From: Oceanospirillaceae bacterium
GTDB taxonomy: Bacteria; Pseudomonadota; Gammaproteobacteria; Pseudomonadales; Balneatricaceae
Direction of reading: 5' to 3'
Length of the DNA: 64,000 nucleotides
Assembly: GCA_013215505.1 (NCBI GenBank)
Contig: JABSQZ010000003.1
Coordinates: 1-64,000, forward strand
Shown here: in pieces, positions 9,043-17,660 of the stretch
Numbering within the stretch: position 1 is the first letter of the stretch
Layout: the number at the start of each line of letters is the position of its first letter
The notes under the pieces: generated by a model
The model's database searches: none
What the model was told of the DNA's origin: nothing
Seen by the model: the letters and a program-made list of their open reading frames with translations, nothing else
Translations under genes and position numbers: made by a program

Positions 9043-9723
9043 TTATAAATTTAGGTCAAAGTAATCAGCTAAGCCCTGCTTACCTTTTTTAGTGATAAAT
9101 ATTTCCCGATAATCCGGGTTTTTTCTGATCCATTGCCGGTTCTGTAAACTACCCATAAGCGCGGCACCTAAAGCACCGCCCAGGTGGTTTTTATTTTCAG
9201 TCCAGTCACAACAGGCACGGGCAAATTGGCGTCTGGATTTCTTGACCTTATGCAGGTCTACCCCCAGATCACTGAAAAAAGTTTCGCCATTGGCTGTCAG
9301 AGAATAATTGCCGTTTGTCTGTTCCTCAAGGTAGCGATTCACAATTAAACTGTGGGTGATGTTAACCCCCAGCCAACCAGCGATATGGTCGTAGCATGAG
9401 CGAGCAAAAGCGATCTCAGTTTGTGGTGGGATCTGCGTATGGCTGAGATAAGCGACCTGCTCGCCTAGTACTTCTAGCATATCACCGACTACTTCATCCC
9501 TTATCTGAAAGAACCTATAGCGTCCCTGCTTTTTGACTTTGATTAAATCGACTTTCAGCAATACTTGTAAATGCGTTGTTGCGGTATTGGCCTGCACATC
9601 AGCCAGTATCGCTAAGTCAGTAGCAGATCGTGCCACACCATCAGCTAAAAACTCCAGCATCTTGAGTCGGGCTGGTGAAGCCATTGCCCCCGCCATTTTT
9701 GCCATACGATGTATTGCCGTCAT
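9043..9723 (-). CDS. ArsR family winged-helix transcriptional regulator
   Basis: The 226-residue protein has an ArsR-type winged helix at residues 10-75: MASPARLKMLEFLADGVARSATDLAILADVQANTATTHLQVLLKVDLIKVKKQGRYRFFQI. A C-terminal extension of about 130 residues contains several Cys/His residues (CYDHIAGWLGV, ACCDWTENKNHLGGALGAALM). That extension resembles a subgroup of long ArsR proteins annotated in proteobacteria and is not the classical arsenic site. The gene is divergent from the NIF3/CutA-like gene with a 91-bp gap. Confidence 0.85.
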   Translation of the reverse strand: MTAIHRMAKMAGAMASPARLKMLEFLADGVARSATDLAILADVQANTATTHLQVLLKVDLIKVKKQGRYRFFQIRDEVVGDMLEVLGEQVAYLSHTQIPPQTEIAFARSCYDHIAGWLGVNITHSLIVNRYLEEQTNGNYSLTANGETFFSDLGVDLHKVKKSRRQFARACCDWTENKNHLGGALGAALMGSLQNRQWIRKNPDYREIFITKKGKQGLADYFDLNL

Positions 9724-9814
9724 ACTTCGATGAAGTCCGAATTGTTAGTAGTTTATCAAGTGTACAGTTCTCTGGAATAAAGACAAAACAGAACGTTTTC
9801 AACGGAGACTATTT

Positions 9815-10276
9815 ATGCAATCTAAAGGTTCAATCGATAATATTGAGGATGTATGTACAGATCTAAACCAGCTCCTCAACACTTGTTCTCTGGTACCGGT
9901 ATGGTTTGTTCGGGTAGAGCTAGCAGAGCGAGATGATCAACGGGTTCGTGATAGTGTCGCAAATGCAGTGGCTTTGCCATACGGAGCCTATACCAAGGTC
10001 GCTTTCGAATCTTCTGCAGGGGTACAATTTTTTTGCCCTCAACAGCACTCAAAATCCGGGGATATACAACGCACAGTTGCAATGCCAACGCGCATCCTAA
10101 CTTTTTCTATAGCTAAAGACTCAGACAAACTGGCTTTGGCCATAGAGGCCATCAGGGAAAATCACAGCTATGAGGAGCCTGTCATCTATATCACAGAAGG
10201 AATGGCGTCTCGCGCAGACTACAGCGCGGACAGGGATAACCCCAATCGGTGGTGGAATCGGGGTTTTGATATATAG
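9815..10276 (+). CDS. NIF3/CutA-like small alpha-beta protein
   Basis: The 153-residue protein has PVWFVRVELAERDDQRVRDSVANAVALPYGAYTKVAFESSAGVQFFCP, which resembles the ferredoxin-like insert of NIF3/YqfO proteins. NHSYEEPVIYI follows, similar to the HPYEEPAYDI and HPYEVPEI strands of YqfO and CutA1. Those folds trimerise and may bind metals or small signals. GGAG stands before the ATG. It is divergent from an ArsR regulator that may control it. A regulator- or metal-linked role is plausible but not shown. Confidence 0.55.
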   Translation: MQSKGSIDNIEDVCTDLNQLLNTCSLVPVWFVRVELAERDDQRVRDSVANAVALPYGAYTKVAFESSAGVQFFCPQQHSKSGDIQRTVAMPTRILTFSIAKDSDKLALAIEAIRENHSYEEPVIYITEGMASRADYSADRDNPNRWWNRGFDI

Positions 10277-10356
10277 CTTATAGGGCTTAAGAGTTTCGCT
10301 GCTATTAACACCAAGTAGCAAACCTTGCCAATACTCTGCTCAGTGTCTCTAACCCA

Positions 10357-10383
10357 GTGCGACAACCAACGGGGTTGTCGTAC
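10357..10383. terminator. 11-bp hairpin between convergent genes
   Basis: GTGCGACAACC and GGTTGTCGTAC pair over 11 positions with a single G-T wobble and a 5-nt loop. The hairpin lies between the NIF3/CutA-like gene and the convergent DUF4856 pseudogene. No T-run follows. Confidence 0.4.
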
Positions 10384-10413
10384 AATTAGCAAGGGTGTTA
10401 AAGTCAATTTTTC

Positions 10414-11829
10414 TCAAACTAAATCGTTTTCAGTATTATTGCCGGAACCTAACTTTTCCGCTAAAGCGGCAAGCTTGCTGATTTGGTCCTTATCGCGGGC
10501 CAGCAGTGCAAAGTTATCTGCAAGAAGCTTTTGTACTTTAAGCATGGTCAGAGCGTACTCATTCAAACCAACAGAGTTTCCCTGCAGATAATCCCCTTTA
10601 GCGTCGATGCCTATTACTTGTGTATCACCGAGCAGTACCGGACTAAAGCCAATTAAGCGATTCAGTGATACCGCCAGCCCCGCTAAGTCTTTAGCACCGG
10701 TTTGCAGAGACATGCTGAAGCCCTTCAGTTCACCCCATACATGTATATAGTCCTTGAATAGTGTGCCCGCATCTTGGTTGTTCTCTACAGCGATTTGTAG
10801 TTTTAATATCGAGGAATAGATCCTACCGGCATATTTAAAAGCGGCCTTGGCAATTACCAGCTCCCAGTTGTTTTTAATAATATCAGCGTAACTGAGTAGC
10901 TGTACGCGCGCCCTGGAGCTGAGTTTTTCACTGTTAACCTTAGTGATTAACTGGCGGCCGTCAATTAAAGCTCTGGTAATGATGTGCAGATAATTGGACT
11001 TTCCGCCAAGATCGGCGCTAGCTGCATAGTAAACATTGGCATAGGTCATTTCGCTGCTCAGATCGATACTGCCGCTGTTGTTACTATCTGCCAGAAAAGA
11101 CCTGGCTTTTACCTTTGGCGATTGCATGGGCCGTTGCTACCTGTAAATTTAAAGCATTGGCAGGGGCACCAAAATAACCAAAGGCCTCATCCCAGATGTG
11201 CTCTTTACCGATATATGCAGCATTTTCCTTATAGGCTTTATCGTTAGACTTTACATCCGCATTTAACTTCTCATCCAAATATGAATCGACTGCTTGATTG
11301 TAAAAGACGGCGCCCATAACAAACTTGGAAATTAATTGTGGATAATCCATACCGTTAGTGACATCGAAACCTCGATCTGCCGCAGAGGCTTTTTTCAGCA
11401 TAAATGCCAGTACTTCTACAGAAGTCATATTACCTGGCCAGCCGTTGACTATGCCTTTGTAAGCTTTCCCTGCAAGGTTTTTGTCTTTGGACAACTGGTC
11501 GATTTTACTCTCTGCGATGCTAAAGCCATCTTTGCTGACAGGATTAAGTATCGGTCGCCCCGCATCTGTTGCAGCAATAATATTGCTGCATGAGTGCCTG
11601 TAATTCAGGATTAGCGGCTCCGTTACCTTTCGCGGCTAGTTTTTTAAGTGCATTGTGCAGCAAGTGTCGGGCAGTTTGTCCGCCGTAAGCAACCGAACTT
11701 TTCTTATCACCCCAATAACACTTTTAATGTTATTGGGAAGTCAGAATAGACTGGCTCAGTGGCTGCAGCTGCTGAAATTGAGCTGAAAGAAGTCAGTGCC
11801 GTGATTGCTATGAGTCTATTTAATTTCAC
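10414..11829 (-). pseudogene. DUF4856 family secreted protein, frameshifted
   Basis: Read on the minus strand, a GTG at 11829 opens a good signal peptide (KLNRLIAITALTSFSSISAAAA) that meets a stop at about 11707. The frame then changes to SSVAYGGQTARHLLHNALKKLA, stops near 11570, and changes again to an open stretch with LISKFVMGAVFYNQAVDSYL and HIWDEAFGYFGAP, which are DUF4856 hallmarks. It stops again at 11084 and resumes in another frame with RSFLADSNNSGSIDLSSEMTYANVYYAASAD to 10414. The joined product would be about 460 residues. DUF4856 proteins are exported imelysin-like proteins of unclear role. Three frame breaks argue for a decayed gene, unless the sequence has indel errors. Confidence 0.75.
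11711..11737. repeat. perfect 10-bp inverted repeat at the first frame break
   Basis: CCCAATAACA, a 7-nt loop and TGTTATTGGG form a perfect 10-bp stem. It lies where the signal-peptide frame of the DUF4856 pseudogene ends and the next frame takes over. A small insertion or hairpin-driven slippage could have caused the break. Confidence 0.6.
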
Positions 11830-12019
11830 AAGCTGTCGCCTCAGATTTATAAGGGAATTGATTGCTATTAAGCATTGATGAAACAATCTAATCAGCCATA
11901 AAGAGCTAAAGAATATCTTAAAGAGGCTTGAAAAAGGCCGAACTCTTATATGGCACTGATCTAAGGGGAGTGTATATAATAGTTGTAAGTATAAGATTTT
12001 ATTAATCAGGGTGATCGCG

Positions 12020-12457
12020 TTGGATAGCATTAACAAAAAAATTATTCGTATTCTATCTGAGAACTCACGTATCACAGTCTCCGAACTATCTAAGTTGGTG
12101 CACTTGTCCGCCCCGGCGGTAAAAGAGCGTATCGAAAAATTGGAACAACAGCGGGCCATTTTAGCTTACAGCCTTAAAACTGAGCCAGAAGCATTGGGCT
12201 ACGCCATTTCCGGTTTTGTCCAGGCGAATGTGATCCCGGGTAGAGAAGCACAATTCAAGCAAATGATTACCAGCAGCTTATCTATCACTGAGTGCTATAA
12301 CGTGACCGGTGAAAAAGCCTTCGTCTTTCGCGTCAGCGTCAGAACTATGTCTGAGCTGGACGAATTGCTGGAATCACTGTCTAGTGTCTGTAAAACTGAA
12401 ACTTCGCTAATCTTATCTGAAACAATTAGCCCGCGGTTGCCGCTGAGTTTCAGATAA
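12020..12457 (+). CDS. Lrp/AsnC family transcriptional regulator
   Basis: The product of about 145 residues has the Lrp helix-turn-helix at the start (DSINKKIIRILSENSRITVSELSKLVHLSAPAVKERIEKLEQ). The RAM ligand-binding domain follows (GFVQANVIPGREAQFKQMI, then ECYNVTGEKAFVFRVSVRTMSELDELLE). The start is uncertain: a GTG at 12011 and this TTG are in frame, and GGGTGA just before the TTG favours it. It sits upstream of the OCD-thrC-thrB genes and is a natural candidate for their amino-acid-responsive regulator. Confidence 0.88.
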   Translation: MDSINKKIIRILSENSRITVSELSKLVHLSAPAVKERIEKLEQQRAILAYSLKTEPEALGYAISGFVQANVIPGREAQFKQMITSSLSITECYNVTGEKAFVFRVSVRTMSELDELLESLSSVCKTETSLILSETISPRLPLSFR

Positions 12458-12799
12458 AAAGCTGCAGCAAAAACAGTGCTGGCAACTTACTGCTTAGCAA
12501 TGTCGTTATTCACTTATCCTCAACGGCGCATTGATTTATAAATAATCCGTGGCTGTTTTCTTGTCTTTTTATATTTTTTGCGGGTTAATCCCTTAGTTTC
12601 TCTCTGCGCCTGACGCTTATGTTTGCCTATAATAGATAACATTAACCACTGACAGTTAGCTCGCTTGTGGCAGGTTATTACGCGTTGAGAAAAGAGATTT
12701 ACTCTCGATCGTTTGGGCTAATCAGTCGGAATTTTTTACCTGTAATTGACATTGTCTGTGCCGCTCTAAGTGAGCGCATCGCTATAAGGAAGTAACATT
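12458..12799. promoter_or_regulatory. 342-bp leader upstream of the OCD-thrC-thrB operon
   Basis: No coding potential is seen. The region should carry the promoter of the following three-gene operon. AAGGAAG before the TTG start at 12800 is a strong ribosome-binding site. I see no clear terminator or riboswitch fold. Confidence 0.35.
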
Positions 12800-13762
12800 T
12801 TGACCGCTATTATTGAACTTAAAGAAATACAATCCAGCCTCGGTCAAATCGATATGATCAATGCTATGCAAGAGGGTTTCATTCAGTACAGTAATGGCAA
12901 TACTGTAGTGCCGCCAGTTGGCGAATTACTCTTTGACGAGCCTAAAGGGGAAGCCCATATTAAATATGGATACATAAAAAATGATGATTACTTTGTGATT
13001 AAAATCGCCTCGGGTTTTTATGACAATGCACAGTATGGTCTGCAATCCAGCCAGGGGCTGATGCTGCTTTTTGCGCAAAAAACCGGAGTGCCAGTGGCAG
13101 TGCTACTGGATCAGGGATACCTAACCGATATCCGCACAGCAGCTGCAGGCGCGCTGGTGGCAAAGTATTTTGCACCGCAACAAATTCAGGCCATCGGCAT
13201 TATTGGCACCGGCATTCAGGCCAAGTTACAACTGTTACAGCTGCAGCAATACAATCCTTGTAAAATGGTCTGGGTATGGGGCAGAAACAGACAAAACTGT
13301 GAAAAATTCGCCCTTGATCTGGGCAGTGAATTTACAGTGCACATTGCCAACAGCCCGGCGGAAGTGGCAGCCAATAGCAATCTGATTGTGACTACGACAC
13401 CTAGCGAAAGCGCTTTACTTAAGGTTGAAGACATTCAAGCCGGTACTCATATCACCGCGGTAGGAGCGGATATGGCGAGTAAACAGGAATTATCCAGCCA
13501 GATACTGAAACTGGCAGATATTGTGATCGTCGACAGCATTCCACAGAGTCGCAGTCGGGGTGAAGTGTATCGGGCGATATGCGATGGCGCTATCACTGAG
13601 TCCCAAGTGTTAGAGCTGGGAGCCGCCATTCAATCAGCTGACTTACAGCGTCACGACGATCGGCAAATAACTGTTGCCGACCTGACCGGCGTCGCCGTAC
13701 AGGACATCATGATTGCCAGCGCAGTTTACAACCAGTACCTGAAAAATAACCAGTCAGTTTAA
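12800..13762 (+). CDS. ornithine cyclodeaminase / mu-crystallin family protein
   Basis: The 320-residue protein shows the OCD/mu-crystallin pattern: VPPVGELLFD near the N-terminus, KIASGFYDNAQYGLQSSQGLMLLF, LTDIRTAAAGALVAKYFAP, and the NAD-binding IGIIGTGIQAKLQLLQLQ near residue 135. Family members include ornithine cyclodeaminase, alanine dehydrogenase, ketimine reductase and the ectoine-utilisation protein EutC. The start is a TTG with a strong ribosome-binding site. It leads an operon with threonine synthase and homoserine kinase genes, so a role in reducing or recycling a 2-oxo or imino acid is plausible. The substrate is not known. Confidence 0.88.
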   Translation: MTAIIELKEIQSSLGQIDMINAMQEGFIQYSNGNTVVPPVGELLFDEPKGEAHIKYGYIKNDDYFVIKIASGFYDNAQYGLQSSQGLMLLFAQKTGVPVAVLLDQGYLTDIRTAAAGALVAKYFAPQQIQAIGIIGTGIQAKLQLLQLQQYNPCKMVWVWGRNRQNCEKFALDLGSEFTVHIANSPAEVAANSNLIVTTTPSESALLKVEDIQAGTHITAVGADMASKQELSSQILKLADIVIVDSIPQSRSRGEVYRAICDGAITESQVLELGAAIQSADLQRHDDRQITVADLTGVAVQDIMIASAVYNQYLKNNQSV

Positions 13763-13783
13763 TATCCACAGAGACAGAGAACT

Positions 13784-15235
13784 ATGCTCAAATATATCAG
13801 TAACAAGGGTGGCGTCGAGCCGGTTGATTTTGAAACTGCAATTCTAGACGGATTCGCCGCAGATGGCGGCCTCTATGTTCCTCAGACACTGCCTGCCATT
13901 AGTGCTGAGCAATTAGAGAAATGGAAAAATTTAACCTATCTAGAGTTAGCTTTTGAAATTCTATCACTTTTTATCGACAGATCGATTATTTCAGCCGCTG
14001 AATTAAAACAACTTTTGACGACTGCCTACGCCCCTTTTGAAAAGCGGGAAATAATTCCGCTGCACCCGCTAAAAAGTAGAAAAAATACTTATATTATGGA
14101 GTTATTCCATGGCCCGACCATCTCATTTAAAGATATAGGCTTAGCTTTTCTAGTCAATCTGGTGAATTTCTTTTTGCAGCGAAAAGACCAACACCTCACT
14201 CTTATCGTCGCCACTACCGGAGATACCGGTCCGGCAACCGCCTATTTCAGCGCGGGAAAATCTAATTTAGATGCCTGGGTACTCTACCCCAAAGAGATGA
14301 TCACGCAAGAGCAAGAGCGGCAAATGACCAGTTTACAGCACGCCAATATTCACCCCTTTGCCGTATCCAATTGCCCGGAGGGCGGCGATGATTTAGATGC
14401 TGTGATCAGTAAGTTATATGCCAATCAAAATTTCAAGGAAAAATTGCAACTCTCCAGTGTCAATTCCATCAACTGGGGCCGGGTGATGATGCAAACGGTG
14501 CACTATTTTTACGCCTACTTTCAAGTAGTAGATCAGATCGGCGAAAAAATTAACTTGTCTGTGCCCTCAGGTGGTTTTGGCAACTTATGCGCTGGCGCGC
14601 TGGCTCGGGAGATGGGGTTGCCGATCAAAAATCTGCTGGCCGCCAATAATCAAAATTCCTGCTTAGAGCGTATTTTTTCCACAGGAAAATTTAGCAAAGA
14701 AGCACTTATCAACACGCAATCTTCGGCGATAGACATCCTTATTCCCTTTAATTTCTGGCGCTATTTATACTTTAAGGTCGGTGGGGATACACAGAGAATC
14801 AAAGCCTGGATGGATGAATTTAGTGCCAGCGGCACGCTGCAGTTTGATCCCCAAGTCTTTGCCAGTTACTCTCAGGGGTTCTTAGCAAACAGCGTTACCG
14901 ATGAGCAGACCTTAGCGCTGATCAAAGAAATCTATACAGGGGAAGGCTATTTACTGGATCCACATGCGGCAGTCGGCTTAAGCGCCAGCGATACCCTTAG
15001 AGAACAGCTGGGCACTGAAAAACTCGTTGTGCTGGCAACGGCGCATCCGGCGAAGTTCCCAGAGACCATTCGCAGGGCTCTGAATGGCGCTGAGTTACCG
15101 CTAGCCGCCACTCATCACAGCATCGAGAGTGCTAAAAAGTATAGCCAGAAGGTACATTTGTGTGAATACCAGGTTTTAGAGCCGGCTTTAATCCACGCTA
15201 TGCAAAGCAACTGGGAGTTAACCAAAGGACAATGA
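13784..15235 (+). CDS. thrC: threonine synthase
   Basis: The 483-residue protein matches long-form (ThrC1-type) threonine synthase. MLKYISNKGG and GLYVPQTLP form the N-terminus, the PLP lysine lies in ELFHGPTISFKDIGLAFL, the substrate region is ATTGDTGPATAYF, and the PLP phosphate site is VPSGGFGNLCAGALAREMGLP. The C-terminal part has GYLLDPHAAVGL and ATAHPAKFPETI. It converts O-phosphohomoserine to threonine. It starts 21 nt after the OCD gene, and its stop overlaps the homoserine kinase start (ATGA), so the two are translationally coupled. Confidence 0.93.
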   Translation: MLKYISNKGGVEPVDFETAILDGFAADGGLYVPQTLPAISAEQLEKWKNLTYLELAFEILSLFIDRSIISAAELKQLLTTAYAPFEKREIIPLHPLKSRKNTYIMELFHGPTISFKDIGLAFLVNLVNFFLQRKDQHLTLIVATTGDTGPATAYFSAGKSNLDAWVLYPKEMITQEQERQMTSLQHANIHPFAVSNCPEGGDDLDAVISKLYANQNFKEKLQLSSVNSINWGRVMMQTVHYFYAYFQVVDQIGEKINLSVPSGGFGNLCAGALAREMGLPIKNLLAANNQNSCLERIFSTGKFSKEALINTQSSAIDILIPFNFWRYLYFKVGGDTQRIKAWMDEFSASGTLQFDPQVFASYSQGFLANSVTDEQTLALIKEIYTGEGYLLDPHAAVGLSASDTLREQLGTEKLVVLATAHPAKFPETIRRALNGAELPLAATHHSIESAKKYSQKVHLCEYQVLEPALIHAMQSNWELTKGQ

Positions 15236-16185
15236 CTTTGAACTCAAATTTAAATGCAGCACAAGTAGCTGCCGTGTTAGCCCCTTATGGGATAGCCAAT
15301 ATTGATTCTTTCAAACTGCTGAGCGGTGGATCGGAAAATAGTAATTACCAGGTGAAAACTCCGTCCGGGGATTACGTACTGACTGTTTGCGAGCAAAAAT
15401 CACTGCAAAAAAGCCAAGAGTTAGTGTTTCTATTAGATTATTTGCAGGCCAATAATTTTGCCAGCTCTAAAGCGCTAAAAACCAGCGATGGCCAATCGAT
15501 TAGTTTATGGAAAAACAAAGCGGTAATCCTCAAGGAATTTATAGAAGGTGACATCCTGGATGACTTTGCCGATCCGCTGTTGCACTATCTGGGGGTTGAA
15601 GTGGCGAAATTGCACTCTCTGCCTGCCCCAGATTATCTACCCAGAGAACTCAGTTATGGGATGCAGAGGTTTGATGAAGTAAAGCTCTATGCCCCCGACT
15701 CAGCTTTCTATGCCTGGCTGCTGCAGACCCGCAATTACATTCAGGGGTATATCAATGCTGATTTACCTAAAGCGCTCATCCACAGTGACATCTTTACCAA
15801 CAATATTATTGTCAGTGAAAATGCTCAGCGGGCCACTATCATGGATTTTGAAGAGGCCAGTTATTACTATCGGGTTTTCGACATCGGCATGATGATGGTG
15901 GGTTGCTGTTGCTCAGCAGAGAGTTTTTCTCTGAGTAAAGCCACTAGCTTGTTAAAGGGCTATCGGGCAACAATAGAACTGAAGTCTTCTGAAGTAAAAG
16001 CCCTACAAGCATTTACCGCCTATGGTGCCGCAGCTACGGCCTTCTGGAGGCATCAGAACTTTAATCATCTGAATCCTGATCCGCGAATGAAAGATCACTA
16101 CCTGGCGATGCAACAATTAGCCGATCAAGTAATGGCTATTCCCGCAGCAAACTTCATTGAATCACTGGGGCTCGAATCAGTGTAA
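15232..16185 (+). CDS. thrB: homoserine kinase, type II (APH fold)
   Basis: The 317-residue protein resembles the Pseudomonas-type homoserine kinase, which has the aminoglycoside-phosphotransferase fold rather than the GHMP fold. LAPYGIANIDSFKLLSGGSENSNYQVKTPSGDYVLTV is the nucleotide-binding lobe. LIHSDIFTNNIIV holds the catalytic Asp, and TIMDFEEASYYYRVFDIGMMM holds the metal-binding Asp. It phosphorylates homoserine for the threonine synthase encoded just before it, and the ATGA overlap fits equal expression. Another small hydroxylated amine substrate cannot be excluded. Confidence 0.82.
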   Translation: MTLNSNLNAAQVAAVLAPYGIANIDSFKLLSGGSENSNYQVKTPSGDYVLTVCEQKSLQKSQELVFLLDYLQANNFASSKALKTSDGQSISLWKNKAVILKEFIEGDILDDFADPLLHYLGVEVAKLHSLPAPDYLPRELSYGMQRFDEVKLYAPDSAFYAWLLQTRNYIQGYINADLPKALIHSDIFTNNIIVSENAQRATIMDFEEASYYYRVFDIGMMMVGCCCSAESFSLSKATSLLKGYRATIELKSSEVKALQAFTAYGAAATAFWRHQNFNHLNPDPRMKDHYLAMQQLADQVMAIPAANFIESLGLESV

Positions 16186-16222
16186 AAGTGACTGCTCAAG
16201 CTCTATACGCCAGTAGTATAGA

Positions 16223-16456
16223 GCTACATCAGTGCAAAAAAGTGTGACTTTGTCAGTGGAGACTATAGGCGAGGAGCAGTTTTACATCGACAGTATCACC
16301 GCTGCAGATGATTACAAAAAAGTTCCCATGTTAAGGTTGATTGTTGGCCAGTAGCTGTTTGATATCGATATTATCGCCGCTGCAGATGATTACAAAAAAG
16401 TTCCCATGTTAAGGTTGGTTGTAGGCCAGTAGCTGCTTGATATCGATATTATCGCC
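16223..16456. repeat. 78-bp tandem duplication of a gene 3' end
   Basis: Units at 16301-16378 and 16379-16456 are nearly identical and have a 78-bp period. A third, diverged unit lies at about 16223-16300. On the minus strand the dehydratase gene ends IICSGDNIDIKQLLAYNQP. The next unit encodes IICSGDNIDIKQLLANNQP then a stop, and the outermost encodes IICSGDTVDVKLLLAYSLH then a stop. The repeat therefore copies the last codons of the gene plus its stop and flank. Confidence 0.85.
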
Positions 16457-17380
16457 GCTGCAAATAATGGCGATGTTCTCTCCCATCTCAATCTGGCTAT
16501 GGTGCAACAGCATAGCCATAGTGGCGGCACCACCACCCTCGAGCACCAGTTTTTCCCTACTCAGGCTATAGCACATCGCATCGATAATCTGCGCCTCAGA
16601 AACCAGCACTATTTCATCGATTAAACGTCGGCAAATATCAAAAGTATAACGGTTGTCAGCCGGGATAGGGCCGGGTAAGGCGTCGGCGACACTGGGCTGC
16701 TCTTGCACATTGACTATTTTACCGGCCTTGATGCTTTCATACATAGCAGCTCCGTGCTCCAGCGACACGCCAATAATTTTAATCCCAGGCTGCAGTGCTT
16801 TCGCTGCAACCGCAATGCCACTGGCGAGGCCGCCGCCACTGAGCTGAGTAACGATAGTGTCGATTTGTGGTCGCTGCTGCAAAATTTCCAGGGCGATAGT
16901 CCCCTGGCCCGCGATCACATAAGGGTCATCAAAGGGCGAGATAAAGTGCATCTGCCGCGCCTTAGCTATCTGTAAGGCTTTTTCTGTTGCAATATCCTGG
17001 TTATCACCGCAGATAACTACTTCGGCCCCCAGCTGTTCAATGGCGGCGATTTTATTGGCCGGCACTAGGGTGCTCATGCAAACGATGGCTTTAATACCCA
17101 GAGTATTCGCCACATAGGCGACCGCCCGGCCGTGATTACCGGTGGATGCCGTCACCACGCCGCTGGCTTTTTGCGTCGCTGATAAATGCATCATGACATT
17201 GGCGGCGCCCCTTAATTTAAAGGCGCCGGTGTCCTGCATGGTCTCCATTTTCAGGTAGACATTTTTTTGCAACAGTTTCGAAAGATTGATGGATTTCTTT
17301 AGAGGGGTGCGACAAGCGAGTGATTCAATAGCGATCGCCGCTTGTCGGATTAGATCTAAATTTATATCTTCCACTAACAT
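16409..17380 (-). CDS. threonine/serine dehydratase (PLP-dependent, EutB/serine-racemase-like)
   Basis: The 323-residue protein is a fold-type II PLP enzyme. TGAFKLRGAANVM near residue 50 holds the PLP lysine, ASTGNHGRAVAYVA binds substrate, the glycine loop is LSGGGLASGIAVA, and the C-terminal CSGDNID binds the pyridine nitrogen. The length fits catabolic threonine dehydratase, serine racemase or hydroxyectoine-utilisation EutB, and lacks the regulatory domain of biosynthetic IlvA. It converges on the homoserine kinase gene. With ThrB and ThrC it could complete homoserine to 2-oxobutanoate plus ammonia. Its 3' end has been tandemly duplicated. Confidence 0.87.
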   Translation of the reverse strand: MLVEDINLDLIRQAAIAIESLACRTPLKKSINLSKLLQKNVYLKMETMQDTGAFKLRGAANVMMHLSATQKASGVVTASTGNHGRAVAYVANTLGIKAIVCMSTLVPANKIAAIEQLGAEVVICGDNQDIATEKALQIAKARQMHFISPFDDPYVIAGQGTIALEILQQRPQIDTIVTQLSGGGLASGIAVAAKALQPGIKIIGVSLEHGAAMYESIKAGKIVNVQEQPSVADALPGPIPADNRYTFDICRRLIDEIVLVSEAQIIDAMCYSLSREKLVLEGGGAATMAMLLHHSQIEMGENIAIICSGDNIDIKQLLAYNQP

Positions 17381-17660
17381 AGAGTGCCCGAGTGATTAAT
17401 TATAATTAGCTTAAATTTTAGTGGATTGGTAAGCATATAGACATACAGTAAAACAGTAATTTGGCGGCTACAACTTTCAATAATAAGGAAATTTCTGCAT
17501 ATTCTTCAGCTGGGCTGCTATTCAGGGCAAAGCCCCACAGTTTCTTGGCCTTTCGAAATGCGAAGGGGTCAGTTTTTAAGTTTGTTAGTATGCTCAAGCG
17601 CATGCTGTATACTTCATCTGTTTGAATAATATATCCTTTATTTTCCAGGGCCTCAGTAAC

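Noticed and set aside
11707-12159. 150-residue minus-strand protein
   Set aside because: Its first two thirds lie opposite the Lrp gene and its promoter. Only the last part is meaningful, as the signal peptide of the DUF4856 pseudogene.
16223-16456. CRISPR-like array
   Set aside because: The repeat has only about three units, no spacers, and clearly copies coding sequence of the adjacent gene.
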